Source: Mesotoga sp. (lineage in GTDB: Bacteria > Thermotogota > Thermotogae > Petrotogales > Kosmotogaceae). From it: DNA of 6,551 nt. Positions 1 through 5,754 of the stretch are shown piece by piece. The stretch's first letter is position 1, and the number at the start of each line of letters is the position of its first letter. The stretch is taken from assembly GCA_011620045.1 (NCBI GenBank), contig WOZY01000069.1:1-6551 (forward strand), given 5' to 3'. A program made the translations under genes and the position numbers. The notes under the pieces are model-generated. The model did not search any database. It saw only the letters and a list, made by a program, of their open reading frames with translations, and was not told where the DNA came from.

Positions 1-52
1 GCAGGCCCGTTCCCAAGGCGTCGGCGGCGAAGTCATCTGCTACGTGTGGTAG
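1..52 (+). CDS. rpsH: 30S ribosomal protein S8, C-terminal end (partial)
   Basis: Only the last 16 codons and the TAG stop (50-52) are present; the gene begins upstream of the window. Reading from base 2 gives [16 protein letters not shown], which matches the conserved S8 terminus (GGE-x-x-C-x-x-W or similar). S8 binds 16S rRNA in the central domain and is an early assembly protein of the small subunit. In E. coli it also represses translation of the spc operon by binding mRNA near rplE; that site, if present here, would be upstream and cannot be assessed. The stop codon runs directly into the Shine-Dalgarno of rplF. Confidence 0.93.
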   Translation, partial: QARSQGVGGEVICYVW

Positions 53-57
53 GGAGG
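51..57 (+). promoter_or_regulatory. ribosome binding site of rplF, fused to rpsH stop
   Basis: AGGGAGG begins within the rpsH TAG stop codon and lies 8 bases before the rplF ATG at 66. A ribosome terminating on rpsH would already cover it, so coupled re-initiation is likely (inference). Confidence 0.75.
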
Positions 58-65
58 AAATTCTG

Positions 66-620
66 ATGTCTAGACTACTTAAGCATTCCATAAAAATCCC
101 TGCTGGTGTATCATACAAAATCGAAGGAAACTTGATCACTGTAAAGGGACCTAAAGGCGAGCTAAAACAGGAACTCCTTCCTCTTGTGAAGATTGAAGCC
201 GACGAAAAAGAGCTCTGGGTTAAGTCAAATGAAGATGTTGTGATCAGAAAGAGTGACTATAAGAGATTGGCAAAATATGCCGGCACCTTTTGGTCGCTAA
301 TAAACAACATGGTGGTTGGCGTTACACAAGGGTTTGTTAAGGAACTCGAAATTGTTGGAGTAGGATACAGGGCTCAGCTTCAGGGAAAGAAACTTGTAAT
401 GAATCTCGGTTATGCTCATCCTGTTGAGATTGATCCTCCTGCTGGAATAGAGTTTGAAGTACCGGCGCCGCAGGCTATAGTTGTCAAGGGAATTGACAAG
501 TACTTAGTTGGGCAGGTTGCTGCGAACATCAAGCGATGGAGAATACCGATTGTCTATTCCGGAAAGGGTATACGTTACAAGGGAGAAGCAATCAGAACCA
601 AAGTCGGTAAGAAGGTCTAA
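66..620 (+). CDS. rplF: 50S ribosomal protein L6
   Basis: The 184-residue product is L6, a large-subunit protein near the GTPase-associated/sarcin-ricin region that contacts 23S rRNA. L6 is built of two similar alpha/beta domains. Here domain 1 spans about residues 1-82, with the VKGPKGEL segment at 27-34. Domain 2 spans about 83-184, with the [18 protein letters not shown] segment at 93-110 and the C-terminal GKGIRYKGE at 166-174. Length is close to the usual 177-184. The ATG at 66 follows a strong Shine-Dalgarno and no better in-frame start lies upstream. One oddity: the segment before GKGIRY reads RWRIPIVYS (158-166 region), where most bacteria have an RPPEPYK-like sequence. The neighbours S8 and L18 are those expected in the spc operon. 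Confidence 0.97.
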   Translation: MSRLLKHSIKIPAGVSYKIEGNLITVKGPKGELKQELLPLVKIEADEKELWVKSNEDVVIRKSDYKRLAKYAGTFWSLINNMVVGVTQGFVKELEIVGVGYRAQLQGKKLVMNLGYAHPVEIDPPAGIEFEVPAPQAIVVKGIDKYLVGQVAANIKRWRIPIVYSGKGIRYKGEAIRTKVGKKV

Positions 621-622
621 TC

Positions 623-629
623 AAGGAGG
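623..629 (+). promoter_or_regulatory. ribosome binding site of rplR (supports GTG start)
   Basis: AAGGAGG ends 8 bases before GTG at 638. No ATG lies at a suitable distance, so this site decides the GTG start of L18. Confidence 0.75.
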
Positions 630-637
630 CGGCTGGA

Positions 638-1006
638 GTGTTCAAACATAAAGACAAAAAGGAACAAAGGCGAAAGAGACATCTTCGCGTCAGGTCTGCA
701 ATTTCCGGAACACCGGAAAGACCGAGACTGGCAGTCTTCAGAAGCGAGAAGCACATTTATGCTCAGCTGATCGATGATTCCAAGGGAGTCACCCTTGTTT
801 CGGCATCGACGGTAGACAAAGATGTCAAGGGTTCCATAGATAAGTCATGGAATGTGGACGCTGCGAAGAAGGTCGGGGAGCTCCTCGCAAAGAAGGCGAA
901 AGACAAGGGAATCACCAACGTGGTTTTTGACCGCGGGGGATTCAAGTTCCATGGAAGAGTAAAGTCGCTTGCCGAGGGAGCTCGAGCAGGTGGGTTACAG
1001 TTCTGA
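638..1006 (+). CDS. rplR: 50S ribosomal protein L18 (GTG start)
   Basis: The 122-residue product is L18, which with L5 and L25 binds 5S rRNA and helps dock it in the central protuberance. The N-terminus is very basic and probably disordered ([17 protein letters not shown], residues 3-19), as is usual for L18 RNA contacts. The core contains [13 protein letters not shown] (24-36) and HIYAQLIDD (39-47). The C-terminus carries the family signature [20 protein letters not shown] (97-116) followed by AGGLQF. Length is normal for bacteria (about 114-122). The start is GTG at 638, chosen from its Shine-Dalgarno and because the resulting N-terminus aligns with the family. The TGA stop (1004-1006) overlaps the rpsE ribosome binding site. 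Confidence 0.97.
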   Translation: MFKHKDKKEQRRKRHLRVRSAISGTPERPRLAVFRSEKHIYAQLIDDSKGVTLVSASTVDKDVKGSIDKSWNVDAAKKVGELLAKKAKDKGITNVVFDRGGFKFHGRVKSLAEGARAGGLQF

Positions 1007-1014
1007 GGAGGTGA
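1006..1014 (+). promoter_or_regulatory. near-perfect ribosome binding site of rpsE
   Basis: AGGAGGTGA begins with the last base of the rplR stop codon. It is a nine-base match to the complement of the usual bacterial 16S rRNA tail. It sits 5 bases before ATG at 1020 and selects that start over an in-frame TTG at 969, which lies inside rplR, and a later ATG at 1035. Confidence 0.85.
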
Positions 1015-1019
1015 GGAAG

Positions 1020-1625
1020 ATGGCTGAAGAGATGAAGAATGATCGCAATTCGAAATCTTCACGTGAAGGAAGAAGAAACCCCAGAGCTTCCAGAAACGCT
1101 CCTGTAGAAAAGCAGGTAGAAGACAACGAATTTGAAGAAAGAATAATTGAAATAAGAAGGGTTACAAAGGTTGTTGCCGGAGGAAAGAATCTATCCTTTA
1201 GAGTGGTTGCCGTTGTGGGTAACCGAGATGGAAAGGTTGGTCTCGGAATCGGCAGTGCCAGAGAAGTCCCGACCGCAATAAGAAAGGCGGTTCTAGAAGC
1301 CAAAAAGAATGTTACAGAAGTTGCCGTAAGAAACGAGACCGTACCACATGAGACAGTTGGTCGACAGGATTCCGCAAGGATAATGTTGAAACCTGCAGGT
1401 CCAGGCACGGGTATCATTGCCAACTCTCCCGTCAGAGCAGTTGTAGAGCTTGCAGGAGTGAAGAATATCCTAACTAAGTCTCTGGGATCATCAAATACGC
1501 TTAACATGGCCAGGGCGGCTCTGAATGGTTTGATTAGTCTGAGATCCCCGCAGGATTTTGCGAAGCTTCGAGACATTTCCTTGAAGAGGGTCTTCCACGG
1601 AATCAGCGAGGAGGCAGGTCAGTAA
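1020..1625 (+). CDS. rpsE: 30S ribosomal protein S5, with N-terminal extension
   Basis: The 201-residue product is S5, a small-subunit protein at the mRNA entry side and decoding region, linked in E. coli to translational accuracy and spectinomycin resistance. The double-stranded-RNA-binding-like N domain starts near residue 37 ([19 protein letters not shown], 37-55) and includes the [12 protein letters not shown] loop (67-78), the region of spectinomycin-resistance changes in other bacteria. The C domain carries [18 protein letters not shown] (124-141) and [15 protein letters not shown] (143-157). Compared with E. coli S5 (167 residues), about 27 extra residues precede the core. They are polar, rich in Arg, Asn, Ser and Glu, and probably disordered. 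The start at 1020 is fixed by its Shine-Dalgarno. The TAA stop shares one base with the rpmD ATG (TAATG). Confidence 0.96.
   Translation: MAEEMKNDRNSKSSREGRRNPRASRNAPVEKQVEDNEFEERIIEIRRVTKVVAGGKNLSFRVVAVVGNRDGKVGLGIGSAREVPTAIRKAVLEAKKNVTEVAVRNETVPHETVGRQDSARIMLKPAGPGTGIIANSPVRAVVELAGVKNILTKSLGSSNTLNMARAALNGLISLRSPQDFAKLRDISLKRVFHGISEEAGQ
1610..1614 (+). promoter_or_regulatory. ribosome binding site of rpmD inside rpsE
   Basis: GGAGG within the codons for the S5 tail (EEAGQ) lies 10 bases before the rpmD ATG at 1625. With the TAATG overlap it points to translational coupling of S5 and L30. Confidence 0.65.
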
Positions 1626-1813
1626 TGGCAAGGAGTTTGAGGATACGACTGATAAAGAGTCCGATCGGCTTTAACAGAAGACAGCTGAAGACAGTAAGGG
1701 CGCTGGGTCTTGGTAAGTTGGACAGTGAAGTTGTCCAACCGGATTCTCCACAGATCAGGGGAATGGTTAATGCCATAAGACATCTTCTTGCTGTCGAAGA
1801 ACTTGATGACTGA
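1625..1813 (+). CDS. rpmD: 50S ribosomal protein L30
   Basis: This short gene encodes 62 residues, the normal size of bacterial L30, a surface protein of the large subunit that binds 23S rRNA. The diagnostic stretch is [20 protein letters not shown] (8-27), followed by GLGKL and [20 protein letters not shown] (36-55), which gives the family's beta-alpha-beta-alpha-beta fold. The ATG overlaps the rpsE stop codon by one base, so translation is almost certainly coupled. L30 is absent from some bacterial lineages, and its presence here agrees with a Thermotogota spc operon. Nothing is unusual in length or motif. Confidence 0.96.
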   Translation: MARSLRIRLIKSPIGFNRRQLKTVRALGLGKLDSEVVQPDSPQIRGMVNAIRHLLAVEELDD

Positions 1814-1820
1814 AGGGGGT
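1813..1820 (+). promoter_or_regulatory. ribosome binding site of rplO
   Basis: AAGGGGGT overlaps the last base of the rpmD stop and ends 6 bases before ATG at 1827. It favours 1827 over an in-frame upstream start at 1788, which lies inside rpmD and would add 13 residues unlike the L15 N-terminus. Confidence 0.7.
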
Positions 1821-1826
1821 AGGAAG

Positions 1827-2273
1827 ATGGCTTTTAAAGTTGAAGATCTAAGTCCAACGCCCGGTTCGAGAAAGAGAGAGAAGAGAATAGGACGCGGTAT
1901 TGGTTCGGGAATGGGTAAGACCGCCACAAGGGGCCATAAAGGACAGGGAAGAGCAACCGGCAAGGTGGCTGCACGATTTGAGGGCGGACAGACACCCCTA
2001 TTCAGAAGAACACCAATAAAAGGGTTCAGGAACCGAGGTTCTAAAGAGTATGCCACTGTCAATATTTGTACTCTTGAGGAAAGATTCGAAAGTGGTAGTG
2101 AGATTTCGCCTGAGATTCTCGTTCAGAAGAACGTATTGAAAGATCTCAAAGATGGAGTGAAGATTCTGGCAAGAGGTGAATTGACCAAGTCTCTTATAGT
2201 CAAGGCAAATGCTTTCAGTGCAACTGCCAAGGAGAAGATCGAAGCTGCTGGTGGAAAGGCAGAGGTGATCTGA
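1827..2273 (+). CDS. rplO: 50S ribosomal protein L15
   Basis: The 148-residue product is L15, a late-assembling 23S rRNA-binding protein of the large subunit. The N-terminal half is a glycine- and arginine-rich extended tail that threads into r[23 protein letters not shown] (8-27), [10 protein letters not shown] (36-45) and [17 protein letters not shown] (51-67). The C-terminal globular part holds the family signature, [20 protein letters not shown] (112-131) then [15 protein letters not shown]. Length is typical (about 144-150). The start is ATG 1827, based on spacing to its ribosome binding site and family alignment of [10 protein letters not shown]. The final codons (AEVI) double as the secY Shine-Dalgarno. 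Confidence 0.97.
   Translation: MAFKVEDLSPTPGSRKREKRIGRGIGSGMGKTATRGHKGQGRATGKVAARFEGGQTPLFRRTPIKGFRNRGSKEYATVNICTLEERFESGSEISPEILVQKNVLKDLKDGVKILARGELTKSLIVKANAFSATAKEKIEAAGGKAEVI
2262..2270 (+). promoter_or_regulatory. ribosome binding site of secY inside rplO
   Basis: GAGGTGATC, within the last codons of rplO, is complementary to GATCACCTC of the standard 16S rRNA 3' end and lies 5 bases before ATG at 2276. With a gap of only 2 bases between genes, secY translation is probably coupled to rplO. Confidence 0.8.
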
Positions 2274-2275
2274 TA

Positions 2276-3577
2276 ATGTGGAATGCCCTGAAGAACGCGT
2301 TCAAGATACCTGAGCTAAGAGACAGAATTCTCTTCACGTTTTTCGCGCTGGCAATCTTTAGACTAGGTGTCTACATACCAATCCCGGGAATAAATATTCA
2401 GGCTTGGTCAGCTTATTTCGGCACTCTCTCCGAAGGTGGAGCCGGAGGCTTTATAGGCTTTTTTGATGTCTTCACTGGGGGAGCCGTGCAGCAGTTTTCG
2501 ATATTCTTGATGAGCGTTACTCCTTACATTAACGCGCAGATTATGCTTCAGTTGCTTACAGCCGTTGTTCCAAGTTTGAAGGAAATGCTCAAAGAAGGCG
2601 AAGAGGGAAAGAAAAAGTACGCTCGATACACAAGAATGCTGACAGTTGGACTTGCGGGTCTTCAAGGATTCCTGATTTCATTCGGTCTCTCTTCAAACAC
2701 TGCGATAATGGCTGTCCCAAGCAGGATTCTTTTTGTCCTCCTTGCAACAACAACTCTAATTGGAGGAACGATGTTCCTTCTGTGGCTTGGAGAGAGAATA
2801 ACCGAAAGGGGAATAGGAAACGGAATATCTGTTCTGATTTTTGGAGGAATTGTCGCAAGGTACCCTGCTTCTATAATGCAGGTAGTCGTCGCATTGTCTC
2901 CTGTACAGTGGGCCATACTGCTTGCAATTGCTCTTTTCACAGTAATTGCAGTTATCTATGTCCAGATGGGAGAGAGAAGGATTGAAGTTCAATATGCCAG
3001 GAGAGTCACGGGCAGAAGAGTCTATGGGGGAGTCTCCACCCACATTCCTATAAAGGTTAATCAGGGTGGAGTCATACCGATAATATTCAGTTCTGCAATA
3101 ATGATGCTTCCCCAGTTTATCGCAACTGCATTCCCTGAAGGAAGCGGTGGCAGGAATGTCATGCAAACTCTGTTTGCTCAGACCTCCCCTGTTTACATCT
3201 TGCTTTACGGTGGGATGGTTTTCTTCTTCACATTCTTCTATAGTTCGCTGGTTTTTGATGTGAGAGAAGTATCGGATAATATACGTAATTACGGAGGATA
3301 CATCCCAGGAATTAGGCCGGGCTTTTCGACGCAGCAGTACATTCAGAGAGTTCTGAATCGTGTGGTCTTTATGGGCGCTGTATTCCTTGTAGTTATCGCC
3401 TTGCTTCCGCTAGTAGTTGGAGGAGTTTTCAGTATTGGCGGACTTGCAATAGGAGGTACTTCGACTCTAATTGCAGTAGGTGTTGCCATTGATATTTTGC
3501 AGCAAATGGAAACTCACCTTATGGTCAGGCACTACGAGGGTTTTGTCAAGAAAGGCAAGTTACGGGGAAGGAGGTAA
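2276..3577 (+). CDS. secY: protein translocase channel subunit SecY
   Basis: The 433-residue inner-membrane protein is SecY, the pore of the SecYEG translocon, which works with SecA for export and with ribosomes for membrane insertion. Ten hydrophobic segments are visible at about 17-36, 72-95, 118-138, 148-172, 183-203, 211-230, 264-284, 305-327, 362-382 and 392-411. The region after TM1 (GGFIGFFDVFTGGA, about 57-70) corresponds to the plug. Family signatures include SVTPYINAQIMLQL (80-93), GERITERGIGNGIS (172-185), the large cytoplasmic loop with YARRVTGRR (240-248), KVNQGGVIPIIF (260-271) and the last large loop with GIRPG (345-349), both loops being SecA/ribosome contact regions. Length is normal. 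No cysteine is present. A SecYEG-SecA structure is known from Thermotoga maritima, a probable relative. Confidence 0.98.
   Translation: MWNALKNAFKIPELRDRILFTFFALAIFRLGVYIPIPGINIQAWSAYFGTLSEGGAGGFIGFFDVFTGGAVQQFSIFLMSVTPYINAQIMLQLLTAVVPSLKEMLKEGEEGKKKYARYTRMLTVGLAGLQGFLISFGLSSNTAIMAVPSRILFVLLATTTLIGGTMFLLWLGERITERGIGNGISVLIFGGIVARYPASIMQVVVALSPVQWAILLAIALFTVIAVIYVQMGERRIEVQYARRVTGRRVYGGVSTHIPIKVNQGGVIPIIFSSAIMMLPQFIATAFPEGSGGRNVMQTLFAQTSPVYILLYGGMVFFFTFFYSSLVFDVREVSDNIRNYGGYIPGIRPGFSTQQYIQRVLNRVVFMGAVFLVVIALLPLVVGGVFSIGGLAIGGTSTLIAVGVAIDILQQMETHLMVRHYEGFVKKGKLRGRR
3568..3575 (+). promoter_or_regulatory. ribosome binding site of adk at the secY stop
   Basis: AAGGAGGT spans the last two sense codons of secY and the first base of its TAA stop (3575-3577), 4 bases before the adk ATG at 3580. 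It indicates coupled translation of SecY and Adk. Confidence 0.8.
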
Positions 3578-3579
3578 GC

Positions 3580-4239
3580 ATGAATGTGATTCTAATGGGT
3601 CCTCCCGGAGCAGGGAAGGGGACACAGGCAAAACGGATAGCCCGTAAACTGAACATACCTCACATATCTACTGGTGATATGCTGAGGGAAGCCGTGGCTG
3701 CTGGCACTGACCTTGGGCTGAAGGTCAAAGAAATTATGGATAAAGGGCTTCTCGTCCCCGATGATCTGATGATAGATCTTGTCAGAGAGAGATTGGCTAG
3801 AGAGGATACCAAGAATGGCTTCATACTTGATGGCTTTCCAAGAACAGTCGAACAGGCAATTGCACTGGACAAGATGCTTGACGAACTTAAGAAGGAGATA
3901 GACGTTGCTCTGCTTGTTGATGTTGATGAAGAGGAAATTGTAAAACGTATTTCAAGCAGGAGAATTTGTCCGGAATGCGGGAAAGTTTACAATCTCCTAA
4001 CGTTAAGACCCGAGGTCGAAGGTTACTGTGACAACGATGGTAGCAAGTTGATTCAGCGAGACGATGATAAGCCTGAGACTGTTAGGGCGAGGTACCGTGT
4101 CTACTCGGATAAGACCGCGCCAGTGATTAGATACTATTCCGGCGAAAAAGGCCTTCTTGTTAAGGTGGACGGGTCTGGAGAAATTGATGCCGTCACTGCT
4201 GAAATCGTTAATCATATGGAGAATTCAAGGCATGGTTAG
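3580..4239 (+). CDS. adk: adenylate kinase, long LID with zinc site
   Basis: The 219-residue cytoplasmic enzyme interconverts ATP + AMP and 2 ADP. The P-loop GPPGAGKGT is at residues 7-15. AMP-binding motifs are STGDMLR (30-36) and ILDGFPRT (82-89). The long LID domain runs from about 127, beginning with RRICPEC. Its metal site is C130, C133, C150 and D153, the three-Cys-plus-Asp pattern and numbering known from Bacillus subtilis Adk, so structural zinc in the LID is likely. RDDDKPETVRARY (160-172) holds conserved LID arginines and acids. Length matches the long bacterial form (about 214-220). The ATG is 2 bases after secY. The last 8 bases overlap map. Confidence 0.98.
   Translation: MNVILMGPPGAGKGTQAKRIARKLNIPHISTGDMLREAVAAGTDLGLKVKEIMDKGLLVPDDLMIDLVRERLAREDTKNGFILDGFPRTVEQAIALDKMLDELKKEIDVALLVDVDEEEIVKRISSRRICPECGKVYNLLTLRPEVEGYCDNDGSKLIQRDDDKPETVRARYRVYSDKTAPVIRYYSGEKGLLVKVDGSGEIDAVTAEIVNHMENSRHG
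4218..4221 (+). promoter_or_regulatory. weak ribosome binding site of map inside adk
   Basis: GGAG lies 10 bases before ATG at 4232; an AAGG at 4227-4230 is too close to the start to serve well. It is the weakest site in the window, consistent with map relying on ribosomes finishing adk, whose stop codon is 3 codons downstream of the map start. Confidence 0.5.
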
Positions 4240-4984
4240 GTTGAAATCTCCAGAGGAAATCTGTAAAATCGAAATTGCTGCGAAGATTGTCGCAGAGGTT
4301 TTGGCTGAGGTCGAGTCCTATGCAGTCGAAGGTGCCTCTGCCTATGATATGGAAAGAGCTGCAGAAGAGTTGATTGAAAGAAGAAATGGCATCCCCGCAT
4401 TCAAGGGTTATAGCGGATATCCGTACACCCTCTGCGTATCGGTAAATGAGGAGGTAATTCACGGTTTTCCCTTGAAAGAGAAAGTCTTTGCTGCCGGCGA
4501 TATCGTGTCCGTGGATTGTGGGGTAGTGAAGGATGGATTCGTGGGAGACGCCGCGAAGTCTTTTGTTGTAGGAAGTTATCTGTGCGAAAAAGACCGGTTG
4601 CTTTTGCAACGGACTGAAGAGTCTCTTTTTAGGGGGATAGAGATTGCATGCGCTGGAAACCGACTTGGCGATATAGGATTTGCAGTCCAAAGGTGTGTGG
4701 AAAGCGCCGGGTTTTCTGTGATAAGAGACTACGTCGGACATGGAGTTGGCCTGAGCCTCCACGAGGATCCTCAGGTCCCTAATTATGGAAGACAGAACAG
4801 TGGGATGCTTTTGAGAACCGGTATGACTCTTGCGATTGAACCGATGGTTGCAAGTGGACATTACAGCTTGGAGATTCTGGAAGATGGTTGGACCGCAGTA
4901 ACTGCTGATAGATCGCGTGCTGCTCATTTCGAGCATGATATTGCGATACTGGAAGACGGTCCCAAGATTCTTTCCAGATTGTGA
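4232..4984 (+). CDS. map: methionine aminopeptidase, type I
   Basis: The 250-residue cytoplasmic metalloenzyme removes the initiator methionine from new proteins with small second residues. All five dinuclear metal ligands are visible: D95 (SVDCG), D106 (VGDAAKS), H170 (GHGVG), E203 (AIEPM) and E234 (AHFEHD). H77 (VIHGFP) and H177 (LHEDP) correspond to the catalytic/substrate histidines H79 and H178 of E. coli. The opening IKSPEEI-like VRLKSPEEICKIEIAAKIV is typical of type I. There is no N-terminal zinc-finger or SH3-binding extension. The ATG at 4232 overlaps adk by 8 bases (ATGGTTAG). A possible TTG start at 4157 is rejected because it lies deep in adk, lacks a binding site and adds residues foreign to the family. 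Map acts on the output of the genes around it. Confidence 0.97.
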   Translation: MVRLKSPEEICKIEIAAKIVAEVLAEVESYAVEGASAYDMERAAEELIERRNGIPAFKGYSGYPYTLCVSVNEEVIHGFPLKEKVFAAGDIVSVDCGVVKDGFVGDAAKSFVVGSYLCEKDRLLLQRTEESLFRGIEIACAGNRLGDIGFAVQRCVESAGFSVIRDYVGHGVGLSLHEDPQVPNYGRQNSGMLLRTGMTLAIEPMVASGHYSLEILEDGWTAVTADRSRAAHFEHDIAILEDGPKILSRL

Positions 4985-4989
4985 GGAGG
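4985..4989 (+). promoter_or_regulatory. ribosome binding site of infA (supports GTG start)
   Basis: GGAGG directly follows the map TGA stop (4982-4984) and lies 7 bases before GTG at 4997, fixing a GTG start for IF-1. Confidence 0.75.
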
Positions 4990-4996
4990 ATCACCG

Positions 4997-5242
4997 GTGT
5001 CGGATAAGAGCGATATCATTAAGATGGATGGAATAGTAGTGGAATCGATGCCCAATGCGACCTTCAAGGTCGAATTAGATAACGGCCACTCTGTTCTAGC
5101 TCACATCTCTGGAAAAATGCGCAAGAACTTCATCAGGTTGATCCCCGGCGATAAGGTCGTGGTAGAGGTTTCGATATATGACCTGACCAAAGGAAGAATT
5201 GTTTATCGAAAAAGGATAGACAAAGGAGGAGAAACGAATTGA
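4997..5242 (+). CDS. infA: translation initiation factor IF-1, with short C-terminal tail
   Basis: The 81-residue product is IF-1, a single OB-fold that binds the 30S A site and works with IF-2 and IF-3 in start-site selection. The core is highly conserved: [20 protein letters not shown] (6-25), [20 protein letters not shown] (29-48), [10 protein letters not shown] (50-59) and [11 protein letters not shown] (61-71). Bacterial IF-1 usually ends at about residue 72. Here a polar tail, [10 protein letters not shown], follows, and its codons for KGG form the rpmJ ribosome binding site. The start is GTG at 4997, set by its Shine-Dalgarno. The TGA stop overlaps the rpmJ TTG start by 4 bases in total. 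Its location before rpmJ and rpsM is the usual one outside the gamma-proteobacteria. Confidence 0.97.
   Translation: MSDKSDIIKMDGIVVESMPNATFKVELDNGHSVLAHISGKMRKNFIRLIPGDKVVVEVSIYDLTKGRIVYRKRIDKGGETN
5225..5229 (+). promoter_or_regulatory. ribosome binding site of rpmJ inside infA
   Basis: GGAGG (within AAAGGAGGAG, 5222-5231) lies 9 bases before TTG at 5239 and is the main evidence that this TTG is a real start. Confidence 0.75.
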
Positions 5243-5355
5243 AAGTCCGCGCTTCGGTAAAGAAGAGATGTGAACATTGCAAGGTAATAAGACGCAATGG
5301 AAGAATAAGAGTTGTCTGCGAAAAAAATCCAAAGCACAACCAGCGTCAGGGTTAA
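5239..5355 (+). CDS. rpmJ: 50S ribosomal protein L36, zinc-binding form (TTG start)
   Basis: This 38-codon gene reads [20 protein letters not shown], continues [18 protein letters not shown], and ends at TAA (5353-5355). It is L36, the smallest large-subunit protein, bound to 23S rRNA. The zinc ribbon ligands are C11, C14, C27 and H33, so it is the zinc-containing (C+) form. It has one residue more than the common 37, between C27 and the histidine, as I recall for Thermotogales L36. The start is TTG at 5239, overlapping the infA stop (TTGA), with a good ribosome binding site inside infA. The gene is short and lacks ATG, so automated gene calling could miss it. Confidence 0.95.
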   Translation: MKVRASVKKRCEHCKVIRRNGRIRVVCEKNPKHNQRQG

Positions 5356-5360
5356 GGAGG
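5354..5360 (+). promoter_or_regulatory. ribosome binding site of rpsM, fused to rpmJ stop
   Basis: AAGGAGG starts within the rpmJ TAA stop and lies 7 bases before ATG at 5368. There is no space for a regulatory leader between the two genes. Confidence 0.8.
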
Positions 5361-5367
5361 GATATAG

Positions 5368-5736
5368 ATGGCACGTATCCTTGGTGTTGAACTTCCTAAT
5401 AACAAGAAGACTTTCGTTGCCCTGACCTATATCTATGGTATAGGTTATACAAGAGCCAATGAGATTCTCAGTGGAACAGAGATTGACCGGGACAAGAGAG
5501 CAAAGGACCTTACAGATGAAGAAGTAAGTAAGATCGCGAAGTTTATTAACGAGCATTACAAGGTTGAAGGCGAGCTCAGAACTGAAGTTGACAGGTCAAT
5601 AAAAAGGCTAATTGAGATTGGAAGTTATAGAGGTTACAGGCATAGAAACGGACTTCCGGTTCGCGGTCAGAAGACGCATTCCAATGGGAGGACCAGGAAG
5701 GGTTCTAGAGCCAGTAAGATTCGTAAGAAGAGCTAA
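5368..5736 (+). CDS. rpsM: 30S ribosomal protein S13
   Basis: The 122-residue product is S13, which sits in the head of the small subunit, contacts the P-site tRNA through its basic tail and forms bridges to the large subunit. The N-terminal [20 protein letters not shown] (2-21) and [12 protein letters not shown] (23-34) make up the helix-two-turn-helix region. The C-terminal rRNA-binding signature is [20 protein letters not shown] (85-104), followed by [18 protein letters not shown]. Most bacteria I recall have NARTRKG where this one has NGRTRKG (106-112). Length is typical (118-126). The ATG at 5368 follows a strong binding site. This is the first gene of the alpha operon in E. coli, but here it directly continues the spc block. 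Confidence 0.97.
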   Translation: MARILGVELPNNKKTFVALTYIYGIGYTRANEILSGTEIDRDKRAKDLTDEEVSKIAKFINEHYKVEGELRTEVDRSIKRLIEIGSYRGYRHRNGLPVRGQKTHSNGRTRKGSRASKIRKKS

Positions 5737-5740
5737 AACG

Positions 5741-5746
5741 GGAGGT
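5741..5746 (+). promoter_or_regulatory. ribosome binding site of rpsK
   Basis: GGAGGT lies 8 bases before ATG at 5755. A GTG at 5751 is in another frame and is not used. Confidence 0.75.
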
Positions 5747-5754
5747 AAGAGTGA

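Noticed and set aside
493..498. TTGACA resembling a promoter -35 box inside rplF
   Set aside because: No TATAAT-like box lies 16-18 bases downstream; the bases encode conserved L6 residues (IDK).
995..1576. Antisense open frame (193 codons) opposite rpsE
   Set aside because: It is a mirror of a highly conserved ribosomal protein gene, with no recognisable domain.
4208..4936. Long antisense open frame (242 codons) opposite map
   Set aside because: It lies wholly opposite map with all its metal ligands intact, has no family-like composition and no binding site in context; it is a by-product of codon bias.
4992..4999. Palindrome CACCGGTG over the infA GTG start
   Set aside because: It is only 8 bases with no spacer and does not extend on either side. 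It is too short for a hairpin and probably chance.
5588..5593. TTGACA resembling a -35 box inside rpsM
   Set aside because: The hexamer 17 bases downstream is ATTGAG, a poor -10 match, and the site lies in the coding region (VDR).
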